From the NCBI RefSeq assembly GCF_019669965.1, contig NZ_AP019781.1, forward strand, positions 930,001 to 994,000: DNA of 64,000 nt, given 5' to 3'. The notes beneath the pieces were generated by a model. It had not been told where the DNA came from, did no database searches, and was given only the letters and a program-made list of their open reading frames with translations. Shown here piece after piece: positions 32,347 through 41,119 of this stretch. Source of the stretch: Methanoculleus chikugoensis (GTDB lineage Archaea > Halobacteriota > Methanomicrobia > Methanomicrobiales > Methanoculleaceae). Made by a program: the position numbers and the translations under genes. Each line of letters begins with the position of its first letter. Within the stretch, counting starts at the first letter, position 1.

Positions 32347-33549
32347 TTAGAAGGTAGAGAGTTCTCCCCTGATAACCTTCTCGGTGATGGCGGGGGTCTT
32401 CTCCAGCCATTCGTCGATGATGCCCTCGACGTCGGGCTTTATGGACTTGATGTCGTAGCCGGGTTTCGTGAGGATCTGGGCGCTCGCCACGTGCGGCTGG
32501 TCGATCGGGTAGCCGATCTGGGAGAGCATGCGGACGTACATCTCCTCGATCCCGTCGACCTTCGCGACGCAGTCCTGCGCGACCTGGGTCGCGAGGAGGT
32601 TGTAGATCTTGCCGATGTGGTTGATCGGGTTCTTGCCGCTCGTCGCCTCCATGCTCATCGGGCGGTTCGGGGTGATCAGCCCGTTCGCGCGGTTGCCGCG
32701 GCCGACCGAGCCGTCGTCGCCCATCTCGGCGGAGGTGCCCGAGACCGTCAGGAAGACGCTGGCGGCCTCGAGGTCGTCGGCGGTGTTGATGGCGACGTTG
32801 ACCGATCTTCTGGTGAACTGTTTTGCGACCGCCGCGATCTGCTCCGTCAGGAAGTTCTTCTGCTCGATGTACTCGGCGATGCTTGAGCAGTAGCGGTCCA
32901 CGAACGCCATCGCGATGGTCAGAGTGATGGCGTCGCCGTCACGCAGGCACATGATCTTGCAGTCCTGGCCGATGACGGGATACTTCGGGCGGAGCGTGTC
33001 GTCGATGTATGCGGCGACGCCCCTGACAATGCTCTCCGCCTCGCTGAACGGCGCGTGCCCGACACCGAACGAGGTGTCGTTCGCCCGCGGGACTTTCCCT
33101 TCGCATGACCGGAAGACGTCCTGCAGGTCGGTCGACCCCTTCCCCATCCGGCAGTCGACGATGATGTCGCGCTCCATGTTGAGGGTGGGGAGGATCTGTT
33201 TGATGTAATCCCGCGCTGCCTCGACGGCGATCGCGTCCGCGGGGATATTTATGCCGTTGAAGGTCTTCGTGGCCCGGCCCGATATGAGGAAGTAGATCGG
33301 CTTCGTGATCCGGCCGCCGCCGAACTTCGGGATCGACTCTCCCGCAACGACCTCGCCCTGATCGGTGTTGTGGTGCAGGACGCTGCCGCACTCTTCCAGG
33401 TACGACCTGCTGAGCGCTCTGCTGATCGACTCCGCGATGCCGTCCGCGAGACTGTCCGGGTGGCCGAGGCACTTCCTCTCCACCAGCTCTATCCGCTGCT
33501 TCTCGATCGGGATCTGGTCAAGCCCTTCTACGCTGATGTTTCTGGTCAT
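32347..33549 (-). CDS. metK: S-adenosylmethionine synthetase, archaeal type
   Basis: Cytoplasmic enzyme of 400 residues that makes AdoMet from methionine and ATP. It belongs to the archaeal family, which is highly divergent from bacterial MetK; markers are [35 protein letters not shown], and [23 protein letters not shown] at 33547-33549 has GGTGGA five bases upstream; an in-frame extension of 15 residues is not family-like. It sits between dacZ (60 bases) and hisG. AdoMet feeds the methylthiotransferase and coenzyme synthesis. Confidence 0.97.
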   Translation of the reverse strand: MTRNISVEGLDQIPIEKQRIELVERKCLGHPDSLADGIAESISRALSRSYLEECGSVLHHNTDQGEVVAGESIPKFGGGRITKPIYFLISGRATKTFNGINIPADAIAVEAARDYIKQILPTLNMERDIIVDCRMGKGSTDLQDVFRSCEGKVPRANDTSFGVGHAPFSEAESIVRGVAAYIDDTLRPKYPVIGQDCKIMCLRDGDAITLTIAMAFVDRYCSSIAEYIEQKNFLTEQIAAVAKQFTRRSVNVAINTADDLEAASVFLTVSGTSAEMGDDGSVGRGNRANGLITPNRPMSMEATSGKNPINHIGKIYNLLATQVAQDCVAKVDGIEEMYVRMLSQIGYPIDQPHVASAQILTKPGYDIKSIKPDVEGIIDEWLEKTPAITEKVIRGELSTF

Positions 33550-33609
33550 CAAATCCACCGTAGTTCTAAAGTATGATAAGAGAAATGATTGCAATTCATA
33601 TAACCATTT

Positions 33610-34422
33610 CTAACCGTCACTACGGAGGCGGATATCGGAACGGATGCTGATCTTGCATTGCCCGTCCCTGAAGATGCGCACCATGCCTCCGCTCTCGGAG
33701 ACCGTGATGCCGATGACCGGGATCTCGTGGGTAATGGACGCGGTTGCGCGGTGCCGCCCCCCGAGACCCCCGGGGAGAGAGATGCCCCGCCCGGTGACGT
33801 CCAGGTAGCGGCCCGCCGCCCGCACCTCGCCGGTTTTATCGATGACGAAGACCCCGTCGAGCTGGGCGAACTCTTTGACGCTCTCCCAGTTGTCCCGGTT
33901 CTTGAGGTCCCGGAGTGTTCCGGGCTGCCCCTGGTAGGGGTTGAGGATCGCCTGGTGGGAGTGCCGGAAGATCTCCTCCGGGTCTCCTATGATGAACGCG
34001 GTGCCGATGGCTCTACCCTCCCTCCCCTCGACCGCGATCTCGAGGGCGAGCGAGAGAGCCGCATGGAGCACCTCGCGGGGGACGATGTCGGAGAAGTCTT
34101 TGAGGTTGATGAAGTTCTTCCCCTCCTCGATGTCGTAGAGGATGACGGCGTAGGGGAAGACGCCGACGACGAGGCCGGTTTCCAGGTTGCGCCGGAGGTA
34201 GAGGTGGACGGCGGCGTCGAGCATATGCCGCTCGCTCACCTCCAGGATATCGTGCATGGTGAGGTCTTTTAAAACGTCGAGCTGGAGTTCCTGCACCCGG
34301 ATTATCGGGATATCGGGCACCTTTGCAAGAACCGGGGCCGGTTCGACGAACGAGACGACCGCCCGCGCCCCGATCTTCTCCGCCACGTCGCAGGCAGTTG
34401 CAAGCATCAGGTCGCCGTTCAT
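33610..34422 (-). CDS. dacZ: diadenylate cyclase (c-di-AMP synthase), DacZ type
   Basis: Protein of 270 residues. The N-terminal 110 residues form a pyruvate-kinase-C-like domain (MLATACDVAEKIGARAVVSF). Residues about 115-265 form the DisA_N cyclase domain with LDGVFVIDKTGEV (Asp189) and GGRHRATASIT (Arg-His-Arg 223-225). The usual DGA motif reads DGV, a conservative change. The product c-di-AMP regulates osmolyte and K+ homeostasis in euryarchaea. ATG at 34420-34422 overlaps the sucD stop by four bases, which couples it to a metabolic operon. A long upstream extension of the frame is not coding. Confidence 0.92.
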   Translation of the reverse strand: MNGDLMLATACDVAEKIGARAVVSFVEPAPVLAKVPDIPIIRVQELQLDVLKDLTMHDILEVSERHMLDAAVHLYLRRNLETGLVVGVFPYAVILYDIEEGKNFINLKDFSDIVPREVLHAALSLALEIAVEGREGRAIGTAFIIGDPEEIFRHSHQAILNPYQGQPGTLRDLKNRDNWESVKEFAQLDGVFVIDKTGEVRAAGRYLDVTGRGISLPGGLGGRHRATASITHEIPVIGITVSESGGMVRIFRDGQCKISIRSDIRLRSDG

Positions 34423-35285
34423 ACGACCTCGCGGATCAGCCCCGGTATCTCCGATGGACGGGACGCGACGGGGATGTTCAGGGCTCGGAGCCGCCGGACC
34501 TTGGATCGGGCGTCGCCCTCGCCTCCCTCGATGATCGCGCCGGCGTGGCCCATCCTCTTCTCGGGCGGGGCGCTCACGCCGGCGATGTAGGTGACGACGG
34601 GGAGATCGGTCGACCGGACGCCTTCCTCCTCGAGGTTGCCGCCCACCTCGCCGATGACGACGACGGCCTTCGTCTGCGGGTCTTCCTCGAACCGCGCGAG
34701 GACGTCCACGAACGTCTGGCCGATCACCGGGTCGCCGCCGATCCCGACGACCGTGCTCTGGCCGATGCCGGCGCGGGTGAGCTCGTCGACCACCTCGTAG
34801 GTGAGGGTGCCGCTCCGGGAGACAACGCCGACGTTGCCGCGGCGGGCGAGGTGTGCCGGCATGATCCCGAGTTTGCACTCTCCCGGTGAGAGGAGGCCCG
34901 GGCAGTTCGGGCCGATGACCGTGCAGTCGTGGAGTTTCGCGTAGGCGATCGCCGACATAGCGTCATGGACCGGGATGTGCTCGGTGATGACGACGGCAAG
35001 TTCGATCCCCGCGTGCGCCGCCTCCATGACTGCGTCGCCGGCAGCGCCTGCCGGGACGAAGACGACGCTTGCGGTCGCGTCGTGCTCGCGGAGCGCCTCG
35101 CGGACCGTGTTATAGACCGGGACGCCGTGAACCTCCCTCCCGGCCTTCCCGGGTGCAACCCCCGCGACGACGCCCCGTCCCCCGACCTCGCGGGCGTAGG
35201 CGTTCATCAGTTCCGTGTGGAACGTCCCCTGCTTGCCGGTGATGTTCTGGACGATCACGCCGAGATTTTTGTCTCCGTAGATCAT
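34419..35285 (-). CDS. sucD: succinyl-CoA synthetase alpha subunit (ADP-forming)
   Basis: Subunit of 288 residues that binds CoA and carries the phosphohistidine. N-terminal [11 protein letters not shown] replaces the more common [10 protein letters not shown]; the CoA domain includes [15 protein letters not shown] and [17 protein letters not shown]. The active-site His is in [15 protein letters not shown]. It starts with [12 protein letters not shown] at 35283-35285, overlapping the sucC stop as ATGA, and its own stop overlaps dacZ in the same way. Together with SucC it makes succinyl-CoA for the 2-oxoglutarate synthase encoded upstream. Confidence 0.97.
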   Translation of the reverse strand: MIYGDKNLGVIVQNITGKQGTFHTELMNAYAREVGGRGVVAGVAPGKAGREVHGVPVYNTVREALREHDATASVVFVPAGAAGDAVMEAAHAGIELAVVITEHIPVHDAMSAIAYAKLHDCTVIGPNCPGLLSPGECKLGIMPAHLARRGNVGVVSRSGTLTYEVVDELTRAGIGQSTVVGIGGDPVIGQTFVDVLARFEEDPQTKAVVVIGEVGGNLEEEGVRSTDLPVVTYIAGVSAPPEKRMGHAGAIIEGGEGDARSKVRRLRALNIPVASRPSEIPGLIREVV

Positions 35286-36367
35286 TCTGCGACCTCCATC
35301 GCCGCTTTCACGGCAGCATCCATGCTCTCGAGCATCCGGTAGCCGCATTCGGCGAGCAGCCGCCGGCCTTCCTCCTCGTTCGTCCCGGCCATCCGGACGA
35401 TGACCGTCGGCGCGACGCCGGCGGCGATGATCCCCTTCGCCACCTCGTCGCACCGGGTGATGCCCCCGAGGAGGTTGACGACGATCACGTTGACCCCGGG
35501 CATGCTCGCGACGAGTTTGACGGCGTGCATCACGCGTTCCTGGTCGGCGCCGCCCCCGACGTCGAGGAAGTTCGCGGCCCGGCCGTTGTAAAACTCGATC
35601 AGGTCGAGCGTCGACATCGTGAGCCCGGCGCCGTTGCCGATGACCCCGATGGTTCCGTCCAGTTCCACGTAGGAGAAGCCGTGCTTCTCGGCCTCGCGCT
35701 CGCGCTCCGAGAGGTCGCGGTTGACGGTTATCCCCTGGCGGGCGAGGGCGTTGTCGTCGATGATCAGTTTCGCGTCCGCCGCGTAGACCCCCCGTGCCGT
35801 CGTCACGAGCGGGTTTATCTCCGCAAGCATGGCATCCTTCCCCTGGAATACGTGGTAGAGGCTGTTGATGACGGGCGCGAGTTCCTTCGGCGCGCCGCCG
35901 AGGAGCTCCCGCATCAGGAACGGCGGGATGTCGCGGAGGAGGGGGGATACGACGACCCTCCGTACGGCGGACTCGTCCTCCTCCGCCATCTTCTCGATCT
36001 CCACACCGCCGGCGTCGGCGAAGAGCACCACCGGCTGTCTGCTCGACCGGTCGACGGCGATGCTCACGTAGTACTCGTGCTCGATGGGGAGGCGCTCCTC
36101 TGCGAGGATCTCCCTGACCGGGACGCCCTTGATCTCCCGGGAGAAGAGTTCCCGGGCGGTCTCGGCCGCCGTCGCGCGGTCGGCCATCAGGACGCCGCCG
36201 GCCTTGCCGCGCCCGCCGACGTCCACCTGGGCTTTCAGGACCACACCGTCGCCGAGGTCCGGCAGGTGTGCCGCGACCTCCTCCGGCGCCCGTATGACGA
36301 CCCCTTTCGGGACCGGTATCCCGTACTCTGCAAAGACCCGTTTTGCCTCGTATTCCAGTAACTTCAT
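35282..36367 (-). CDS. sucC: succinyl-CoA synthetase beta subunit (ADP-forming)
   Basis: ATP-grasp subunit of 361 residues. KAQVDVGGRGKAGGV is the nucleotide-binding segment, and ML[A]EINPLVTT holds the Mg site. GVIGNGAGLTMSTLD and FLDVGGGADQERV belong to the C-terminal phosphate/CoA domain, with VNLLGGITRCDEVA. Length is slightly shorter than bacterial SucC. It begins four bases after the korC stop and overlaps sucD by four bases, so it is translated with both. Confidence 0.97.
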   Translation of the reverse strand: MKLLEYEAKRVFAEYGIPVPKGVVIRAPEEVAAHLPDLGDGVVLKAQVDVGGRGKAGGVLMADRATAAETARELFSREIKGVPVREILAEERLPIEHEYYVSIAVDRSSRQPVVLFADAGGVEIEKMAEEDESAVRRVVVSPLLRDIPPFLMRELLGGAPKELAPVINSLYHVFQGKDAMLAEINPLVTTARGVYAADAKLIIDDNALARQGITVNRDLSEREREAEKHGFSYVELDGTIGVIGNGAGLTMSTLDLIEFYNGRAANFLDVGGGADQERVMHAVKLVASMPGVNVIVVNLLGGITRCDEVAKGIIAAGVAPTVIVRMAGTNEEEGRRLLAECGYRMLESMDAAVKAAMEVAE

Positions 36368-36371
36368 AGGT

Positions 36372-36902
36372 TCACGCTCGTTCTCCGAGTTCGAATCCCC
36401 GCTTTAGCGCTTTCAAGTTCAGTTCCTCGGTGCCTTTCGGGACGCTGTCGAGCACCGCACGCTCGATCGCCTCCCTGCTCACGACCCCGGTTGCGGTCAC
36501 GAGAGCGCCCATCATCACGATGTTCGCGACGATCTCCCGCCCGAGAGTGCCTTTCGCCTCCGATGTCGCCGGGATCTCGTAGTAACGGCAGGTCGGCCGC
36601 GACCGGACGAGGTCGGCATCGATGAGCATGACCGCGTCCTCTCCGGCACGAATTCCATACTTCTCGAACCCCTGCTGGGACATGATGACGTAGATGTCCG
36701 GTTCGGTCACCTCGGGGTAGAGGATCGGCGTATCATCGATCACCACCTGCCCCATCGAGGCCCCGCCCCGCGCCTCCGGGCCGTAGACCTGCGTCTGGAC
36801 GGCGTATTTGCCGTCGTAGAGCGCCGCCGCCCGCCCGAGGATGACCGCGGAGAGGATGATCCCCTGTCCTCCGTATCCCGAGAACCGGATCTCGTGCCTC
36901 AT
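36372..36902 (-). CDS. korC: 2-oxoglutarate:ferredoxin oxidoreductase gamma subunit
   Basis: Gamma subunit of 176 residues of the four-subunit KGOR. FSGYGGQGIILSAVILGRAA is the family start, and QTQVYGPEARGGASMGQVVI the conserved CoA-domain segment. The enzyme links succinyl-CoA, CO2 and reduced ferredoxin to 2-oxoglutarate. In methanogens without a full cycle it runs reductively to supply glutamate carbon. It overlaps korB by four bases and precedes sucC by four. Confidence 0.95.
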   Translation of the reverse strand: MRHEIRFSGYGGQGIILSAVILGRAAALYDGKYAVQTQVYGPEARGGASMGQVVIDDTPILYPEVTEPDIYVIMSQQGFEKYGIRAGEDAVMLIDADLVRSRPTCRYYEIPATSEAKGTLGREIVANIVMMGALVTATGVVSREAIERAVLDSVPKGTEELNLKALKRGFELGERA

Positions 36903-37687
36903 CTCTGCACCCCCATCGCCGGCCGGTTCCGCCGGACGAGTTCCCCGACGGTGAACGTCCCTTCGGGGATCGGCTTTCCTTCCGCGACCAGCCGATCACG
37001 CTTCGCGACGAGTATCGCGTGGCTCCGGAGATGCTCGATCATGGCCGGGACGGTCCGGAGTTTGTTGTGGCGGCCGTAGTTGGTCGGGCACTGGGTTCTC
37101 GCCTCGATGAAGGAGAGCCCCGGCGTCTGCATCCCGGCGGCGACGGCCTTCGTCAGTTCCTTGACGTGGTAGGACGTCCAGCGGGCGACGTAGTTCGCGC
37201 CGGCGGCGACGGCGAGTTCCGCGAGGTCGAAGGCCGGTTCGCTCGCCCCGTACGGCGTTGTCGACGATATGGCTCCCGGCGGGGTCGTCGGGCTCCCCTG
37301 CCCGCCGGTCATGCCGTAGATGTGGTTGTTCATGCAGATCACGGTCATGTCCACGTTCCGGCGGCAGGCGTGAATGAAGTGGTTCCCGCCGATGGCGGCG
37401 AGGTCGCCGTCTCCCGTGAAGACGACGACGTGCAGGTCCGGCCGCGCCATCTTCACGCCCGTAGCGAACGCGAGCGCCCGGCCGTGAGTGGTGTGGAGCG
37501 AGTCGGTGAGGATGTAGCCGGGAGCGCGGGAGGAGCACCCGATCCCGGAGACGAAGACCGTCTCATCCCGTTTCCAGCCCATCTCCTCGACCGCCGCGAG
37601 GGTGCAGTTGATGATCGTCCCGTTCCCGCACCCGGTACAGTAGATGTGCGGCAGGCGGTCTTCCCGGAACCAGTCGGGCGCGATCAT
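36899..37687 (-). CDS. korB: 2-oxoglutarate:ferredoxin oxidoreductase beta subunit
   Basis: TPP-binding subunit of 262 residues. CTGCGNG near residue 17 and the TPP/Mg motif GDGDLAAIGGNHF (about 93-105) followed by NN are diagnostic; GIGCSSRAPGY and HTTHGRALAFATGVK bind cofactor. The conserved Cys residues (17, 20, 51 and one near 200 in TQCPT) fit the ligands of the beta-subunit 4Fe-4S cluster. ATG at 37685-37687 overlaps the korA stop, and the stop overlaps korC. Confidence 0.96.
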   Translation of the reverse strand: MIAPDWFREDRLPHIYCTGCGNGTIINCTLAAVEEMGWKRDETVFVSGIGCSSRAPGYILTDSLHTTHGRALAFATGVKMARPDLHVVVFTGDGDLAAIGGNHFIHACRRNVDMTVICMNNHIYGMTGGQGSPTTPPGAISSTTPYGASEPAFDLAELAVAAGANYVARWTSYHVKELTKAVAAGMQTPGLSFIEARTQCPTNYGRHNKLRTVPAMIEHLRSHAILVAKRDRLVAEGKPIPEGTFTVGELVRRNRPAMGVQR

Positions 37688-38784
37688 CGGTACACCTCCA
37701 GCACCCGCACGAGTTCGGCGGGGGTATGCAGTTCGCCGCCGATCTTCGGGATGGAGATGACCGGCTGGTCGACGTGGCGCTGGACCTCCCGCACCATCTG
37801 GCCCATGTTCAGTTCCGGCATCAGGAAGGTCCTGGCGTTCGGGAAGACCTTGAGGGCGAACTCCGGGAACGGCCAGACGACGCGGAGGCGCAGGTGCCCG
37901 ATCGAGTCGTCGGGACGGTCGCGCATCACCTGCTCCACCGTCCGCGACGGCGGGCCGTAGGTGACGAAGACCGTCTCGGCGTCGGGGTTTACAACCTCGT
38001 AGTCGGCGATATCGCGGCGTGCCGACTCAATCTTCGCGACCAACCGCCGCACAAGTTTATCGTGCGCCTCGGGATCGGTCGTGTCCGGGTATCCGCGCTC
38101 GTCGTGGGTAAGGCCGGTCACGTGGACGGCCCTCCCCGAGCCGAAGGGTGCGAACCCGGGGACGCCGTCGTCCCCTGCCTCGAAGGGGAGGCTCCCCTCC
38201 GCGAGCGGGCGGGGGCGTTCGACCTCGACCGCGTCGGGGATGGTTACCCGCTCGCGCATATGCCCGACGATCTCGTCGGACATCAGGAATGTGGGGACCC
38301 GGAACCGGTCCGCGAGGTCGAACGCCTTCACCGTCAGGTCGAACATCTCCTGGACGGAGTTCGGGGTGAGTGCGATGGTGCTGTAGTCGCCGTGCGACCC
38401 GAACCGGCACTGGAGCATATCCCCCTGCGCCGCCCGTGTCGGCTGCCCGGTGCTCGGGCCGCCGCGCTGGATGTTGACGACGACGCACGGCGTCTCGGTC
38501 ATGGCCGCGTAGCCGATATTCTCCATCATCAGCGAGAACCCGGGACCGCTCGTCGCGGTCATGGCCCTCGCCCCCGTCCAGGCGGCGCCGATGACGGCGG
38601 CGATGCTCGCGAGTTCGTCCTCCATGGAGATGAAGACCCCGCCGGCTTTCGGGAGTCTCCGGGCCATCGTCTCGGCGATCTCGGTCGACGGCGTGATCGG
38701 GTAGCCGCCGAAGAACCTGCACCCGGCGGCGAGCGCCCCCTCGGCGCACGCGGCGTTCCCCTGCATGAACTCGGTTCTGCTCAA
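37684..38784 (-). CDS. korA: 2-oxoglutarate:ferredoxin oxidoreductase alpha subunit
   Basis: Alpha subunit of 366 residues that binds the 2-oxo acid. FMQGNAACAEGALAAGCRFFGGYPITPSTEI in part (residues 6-36) is the family signature, with the substrate-contacting YPITP loop; SGPGFSLMMENIG follows. The start is taken as TTG at 38782-38784, overlapping the korD stop as TTGA, because family proteins begin a few residues before EFMQGN and GGAGGTGGAG lies just upstream. A shorter ATG start at 38764-38766 (Met7) would cut the conserved N terminus. Confidence 0.94.
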   Translation of the reverse strand: MSRTEFMQGNAACAEGALAAGCRFFGGYPITPSTEIAETMARRLPKAGGVFISMEDELASIAAVIGAAWTGARAMTATSGPGFSLMMENIGYAAMTETPCVVVNIQRGGPSTGQPTRAAQGDMLQCRFGSHGDYSTIALTPNSVQEMFDLTVKAFDLADRFRVPTFLMSDEIVGHMRERVTIPDAVEVERPRPLAEGSLPFEAGDDGVPGFAPFGSGRAVHVTGLTHDERGYPDTTDPEAHDKLVRRLVAKIESARRDIADYEVVNPDAETVFVTYGPPSRTVEQVMRDRPDDSIGHLRLRVVWPFPEFALKVFPNARTFLMPELNMGQMVREVQRHVDQPVISIPKIGGELHTPAELVRVLEVYR

Positions 38785-39053
38785 AACTCCACCTCCACTT
38801 TGTGCGGTTCGAACGGCTTCTCTTCGACCCAGGAGATGGCCTGGTCGGGGCAGATCATGTGGCAGACCCCGCAGAGCATCCTGCCGTAGAGGGCCTGCAG
38901 CCTGCAGTTCGCACACCGTTCGGGGCGGTCGAGGACCGGGGCCACGATTCCCCGGCTGTTGAGTTCCGTTCCCTCCCGAAATATACCGTAGGGGCAGACC
39001 AGCACGCAGAGATTGCATCCTTTGCAGCGGCTTTCATCGATGACGAGTTTCAT
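38781..39053 (-). CDS. korD: 2-oxoglutarate:ferredoxin oxidoreductase delta subunit (ferredoxin)
   Basis: Two-cluster ferredoxin subunit of 90 residues. The first cluster is standard, CKGCNLCVLVCP at about residues 10-21. The second is expanded: CANC, ten residues, then CGVCHMICP, giving C-x2-C-x10-C-x2-C-x3-C in place of the compact spacing. It passes electrons between KorB and the ferredoxin pool. ATG at 39051-39053 overlaps the fumB stop, and its stop overlaps the TTG of korA. A longer upstream frame lies within fumB. Confidence 0.92.
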   Translation of the reverse strand: MKLVIDESRCKGCNLCVLVCPYGIFREGTELNSRGIVAPVLDRPERCANCRLQALYGRMLCGVCHMICPDQAISWVEEKPFEPHKVEVEF

Positions 39054-39607
39054 GAGACGGTATCCTGGTTGATATTGAATCGCTGGTGAAATTGTGTTTT
39101 CGCTTTCTCGCGTACGGCACGGAAGAGATCGCCACCGTGGGCGTCGATCCCGACCGTCAGCGGCAGGTGATCGGCCTCGATTATCCAGACAGCCTCGGCC
39201 ATGCCGAGGTCTTCGAAATAGACGCCGGACAGGCGCATGCGTGCGGCGGCGAGCGCGGCGCACCCGCCCGTGAGCGCGAGGTAGACTCCGCGCCCCCGGA
39301 GTTGCTCGACCACCTCAGGCCCCATGCCGCCTTTGCCGACGAGGGCGCGGACGCCCGCGTCGATGAGAAATCCCGTGAGCCTGTTCATCCGGGCGGATGT
39401 CGTGGGGCCGGCGACGACGAGGCGGCCGTCCTGCACCACCGGGCCGCAGTGGTAGACCACGGCGCCCTCCGGATCGAAGGGGATGCCTTCTTCCATCATC
39501 CGCAGGTGAGCCTCGTCCCGGGCGGTGTAGATCGTCCCCGAGAGGGTGACCGTATCCCCTGCCCGGAGGTCGAGCACCTCGGCGCCGAGCGGTGTCCGGA
39601 GATTCAC
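39050..39607 (-). CDS. fumB: fumarate hydratase, beta subunit (class I, C-terminal type)
   Basis: Subunit of 185 residues of the two-subunit Fe-S fumarase. LRTPLGAEVLDLRAGDTVTLSGTIYTARDEAH in part, and YHCGPVV, AGPTTSARMN, LVGKGGM and ALTGGCAAL are family motifs. Start is GTG at 39605-39607, overlapping the fumA stop as GTGA, with GGAGGTG five bases upstream. The stop overlaps korD. With FumA it interconverts malate and fumarate. The symbol here marks the beta subunit, not E. coli FumB. Confidence 0.92.
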   Translation of the reverse strand: MNLRTPLGAEVLDLRAGDTVTLSGTIYTARDEAHLRMMEEGIPFDPEGAVVYHCGPVVQDGRLVVAGPTTSARMNRLTGFLIDAGVRALVGKGGMGPEVVEQLRGRGVYLALTGGCAALAAARMRLSGVYFEDLGMAEAVWIIEADHLPLTVGIDAHGGDLFRAVREKAKTQFHQRFNINQDTVS

Positions 39608-40443
39608 CGCTTCACCTCCACGGTCGCCCGGCGGCAGGCCCAGCACTGCACGTTCACCGCCACCGGGAGGGAGGCGGTGTGGCAGCCGGCGCGCTTCACC
39701 TTCACTGCGAGCGCCGTCGTGTCGCCGCCGAGCCCCATCGGCCCGATCCCGAGGGCGTTGACTGCGTCGCAGAGTTCCTGCTCGTAATCGTCCATGGTGT
39801 CGACCGGGAGGAGGAGCGCTTCCTTTGCAAGCGCGGCCGCCATATCGAACGTCCCGCCGATCCCGACGCCGAGGATCACGGGGGGGCAGGGTTTCCCTCC
39901 CGCAAGAAGCATCGTCTCCGCGACGAAGCGGGGGATCTCCCCTGCCTGCGAGGGGAGGAGCATCCCGATCCTCGAGACGTTCTCGGAACCCGCGCCTTTC
40001 GGGAGAACCGTCACCGTGAGCCTCTCCCCGGGCGTCACGTGGACCGCAGGCATCCCCACACCGGTGTTGTCCCCGGTATTCTCCCGGGTAAGGGGGTCGA
40101 CGACGTTCGGACGGAGGGGGATCGCGGCCGTCGCTCTCTGCACCCCTTCCCGCACCCCGTCAAAGAGGGCGGGTGAGAACGGGACGTCGGGCGGAAGGGT
40201 GAGGTAGACCACCGGCACGCCGGTATCCTGGCAGATCGGCACCTGCCGCTCCGCTGCGAGCGCGATGTTCTCGAGAATGTTGCCGAGTTCCCGGCGTGCG
40301 ATCTCGTCCCTCTCGGCTGCCGCCGCCCTCCGGAGCGCCGCGAGCACATCGGGGGGCAGCCGGATCTCGGCCTCTTGCAGCGCTCTCTCTGTGGCGTCTG
40401 CCAGTGCGCTCGAAAGCGCCGGATCTGCCGGATTAACCATCAT
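39604..40443 (-). CDS. fumA: fumarate hydratase, alpha subunit (class I, N-terminal type)
   Basis: Fe-S subunit of 279 residues. Cluster cysteines are expected in ICQDTG, GKPCPP and the C-terminal AGCHTASLPVAV segment; NVQCWACRRA adds two more. GAGSENVSRI and GVGIGGTFDMAA are conserved active-site stretches. It is the first gene of the operon. TTTATAGT (minus strand, about 40,463-40,470) is 25 bases before ATG at 40441-40443, so translation is probably leaderless; a second ATG follows directly. The symbol marks the alpha subunit, not E. coli FumA. Confidence 0.92.
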   Translation of the reverse strand: MMVNPADPALSSALADATERALQEAEIRLPPDVLAALRRAAAAERDEIARRELGNILENIALAAERQVPICQDTGVPVVYLTLPPDVPFSPALFDGVREGVQRATAAIPLRPNVVDPLTRENTGDNTGVGMPAVHVTPGERLTVTVLPKGAGSENVSRIGMLLPSQAGEIPRFVAETMLLAGGKPCPPVILGVGIGGTFDMAAALAKEALLLPVDTMDDYEQELCDAVNALGIGPMGLGGDTTALAVKVKRAGCHTASLPVAVNVQCWACRRATVEVKR

Positions 40444-40475
40444 GTATACTGGTGGGAAGAGACTATAAATACCTA
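40444..40475 (-). promoter_or_regulatory. promoter of the fum-kor-suc-dacZ operon
   Basis: On the minus strand, ATAGGTATTTATAGTC provides a TATA box about 25 bases before the fumA ATG with no ribosome binding site between. It is the only good promoter seen upstream of the array down to sucD. Confidence 0.5.
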
Positions 40476-40520
40476 TATTTCTCCCGGTAACGGATACGCC
40501 GCCTGCGGGGAGTTCCCCGG

Positions 40521-40526
40521 AAAAAA
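40521..40526 (-). terminator. oligo-T tract after rpl10e
   Basis: Six T residues on the minus strand lie 20 bases after the rpl10e stop and before the fumA promoter. Confidence 0.4.
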
Positions 40527-40545
40527 GATGGGAAGTGATGTGGGT

Positions 40546-41058
40546 TTATGCTGTCGGCGCCCGCTCTTCGACAATCCTTGCGGGAGTCGGAAGTTTGTAC
40601 GTGCCGCGCTTGAGCGAGACCTTGGCCTTCTCGACATACTGCGGGCTCGTCCAGACGGAGAAGACCTTCTGGCCCTTCTCCACTCGCGCCGCGGTGCCGA
40701 CGGCTTTCCCGAAGGCGAGTCGCATGCCTTCCGAGACACGGTCCGCACCTGCGCCGGTCGCCTGCTTGTTCTCGCGGAGAACGTGGTGCGGGAAGGTCCG
40801 GATCTTTAAGTGGAAGTTTGCCCTCCCGACCTCCTTCTGGAGTTGCCGGTTGATGCCGATACGGGCGGCCTCAAGGGCCGTGTGGCGTATCTGGCAGGTC
40901 TCCTCGGCGACGATGGAGAGTTCGACCGGGTAACTCTCGGTGAGGTTGCCCATATCGAACTGCACGATCTTGCTGCCCGGCACGCCGCCCATATATTCCC
41001 TGCGTGTATATGCTTTCTTTGCGAGATTCCTGTACATCTTCGCTGGTTTTCGTACCAT
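40546..41058 (-). CDS. rpl10e: 50S ribosomal protein L10e (uL16 family)
   Basis: Large-subunit ribosomal protein of 170 residues, the archaeal/eukaryal counterpart of bacterial L16. [11 protein letters not shown], the [10 protein letters not shown] stretch, [43 protein letters not shown] in part and KGQKVF are conserved. It binds near the A and P sites of 23S rRNA. AGGAG precedes the ATG at 41056-41058. TTTATAAAG (41,090-41,097, minus strand) is the likely TATA. Monocistronic. Confidence 0.98.
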   Translation of the reverse strand: MVRKPAKMYRNLAKKAYTRREYMGGVPGSKIVQFDMGNLTESYPVELSIVAEETCQIRHTALEAARIGINRQLQKEVGRANFHLKIRTFPHHVLRENKQATGAGADRVSEGMRLAFGKAVGTAARVEKGQKVFSVWTSPQYVEKAKVSLKRGTYKLPTPARIVEERAPTA

Positions 41059-41119
41059 CGTTAAAAACTCCTGCCGATCTTTGAGTGCTTTATAAAATGG
41101 AGATGTCTTCTAATAAACC

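Noticed and set aside
33550-33620. SAM-responsive riboswitch upstream of metK
   Set aside because: The spacer is about 60 bases, with no conserved helices; no such riboswitch is expected in archaeal metK leaders.
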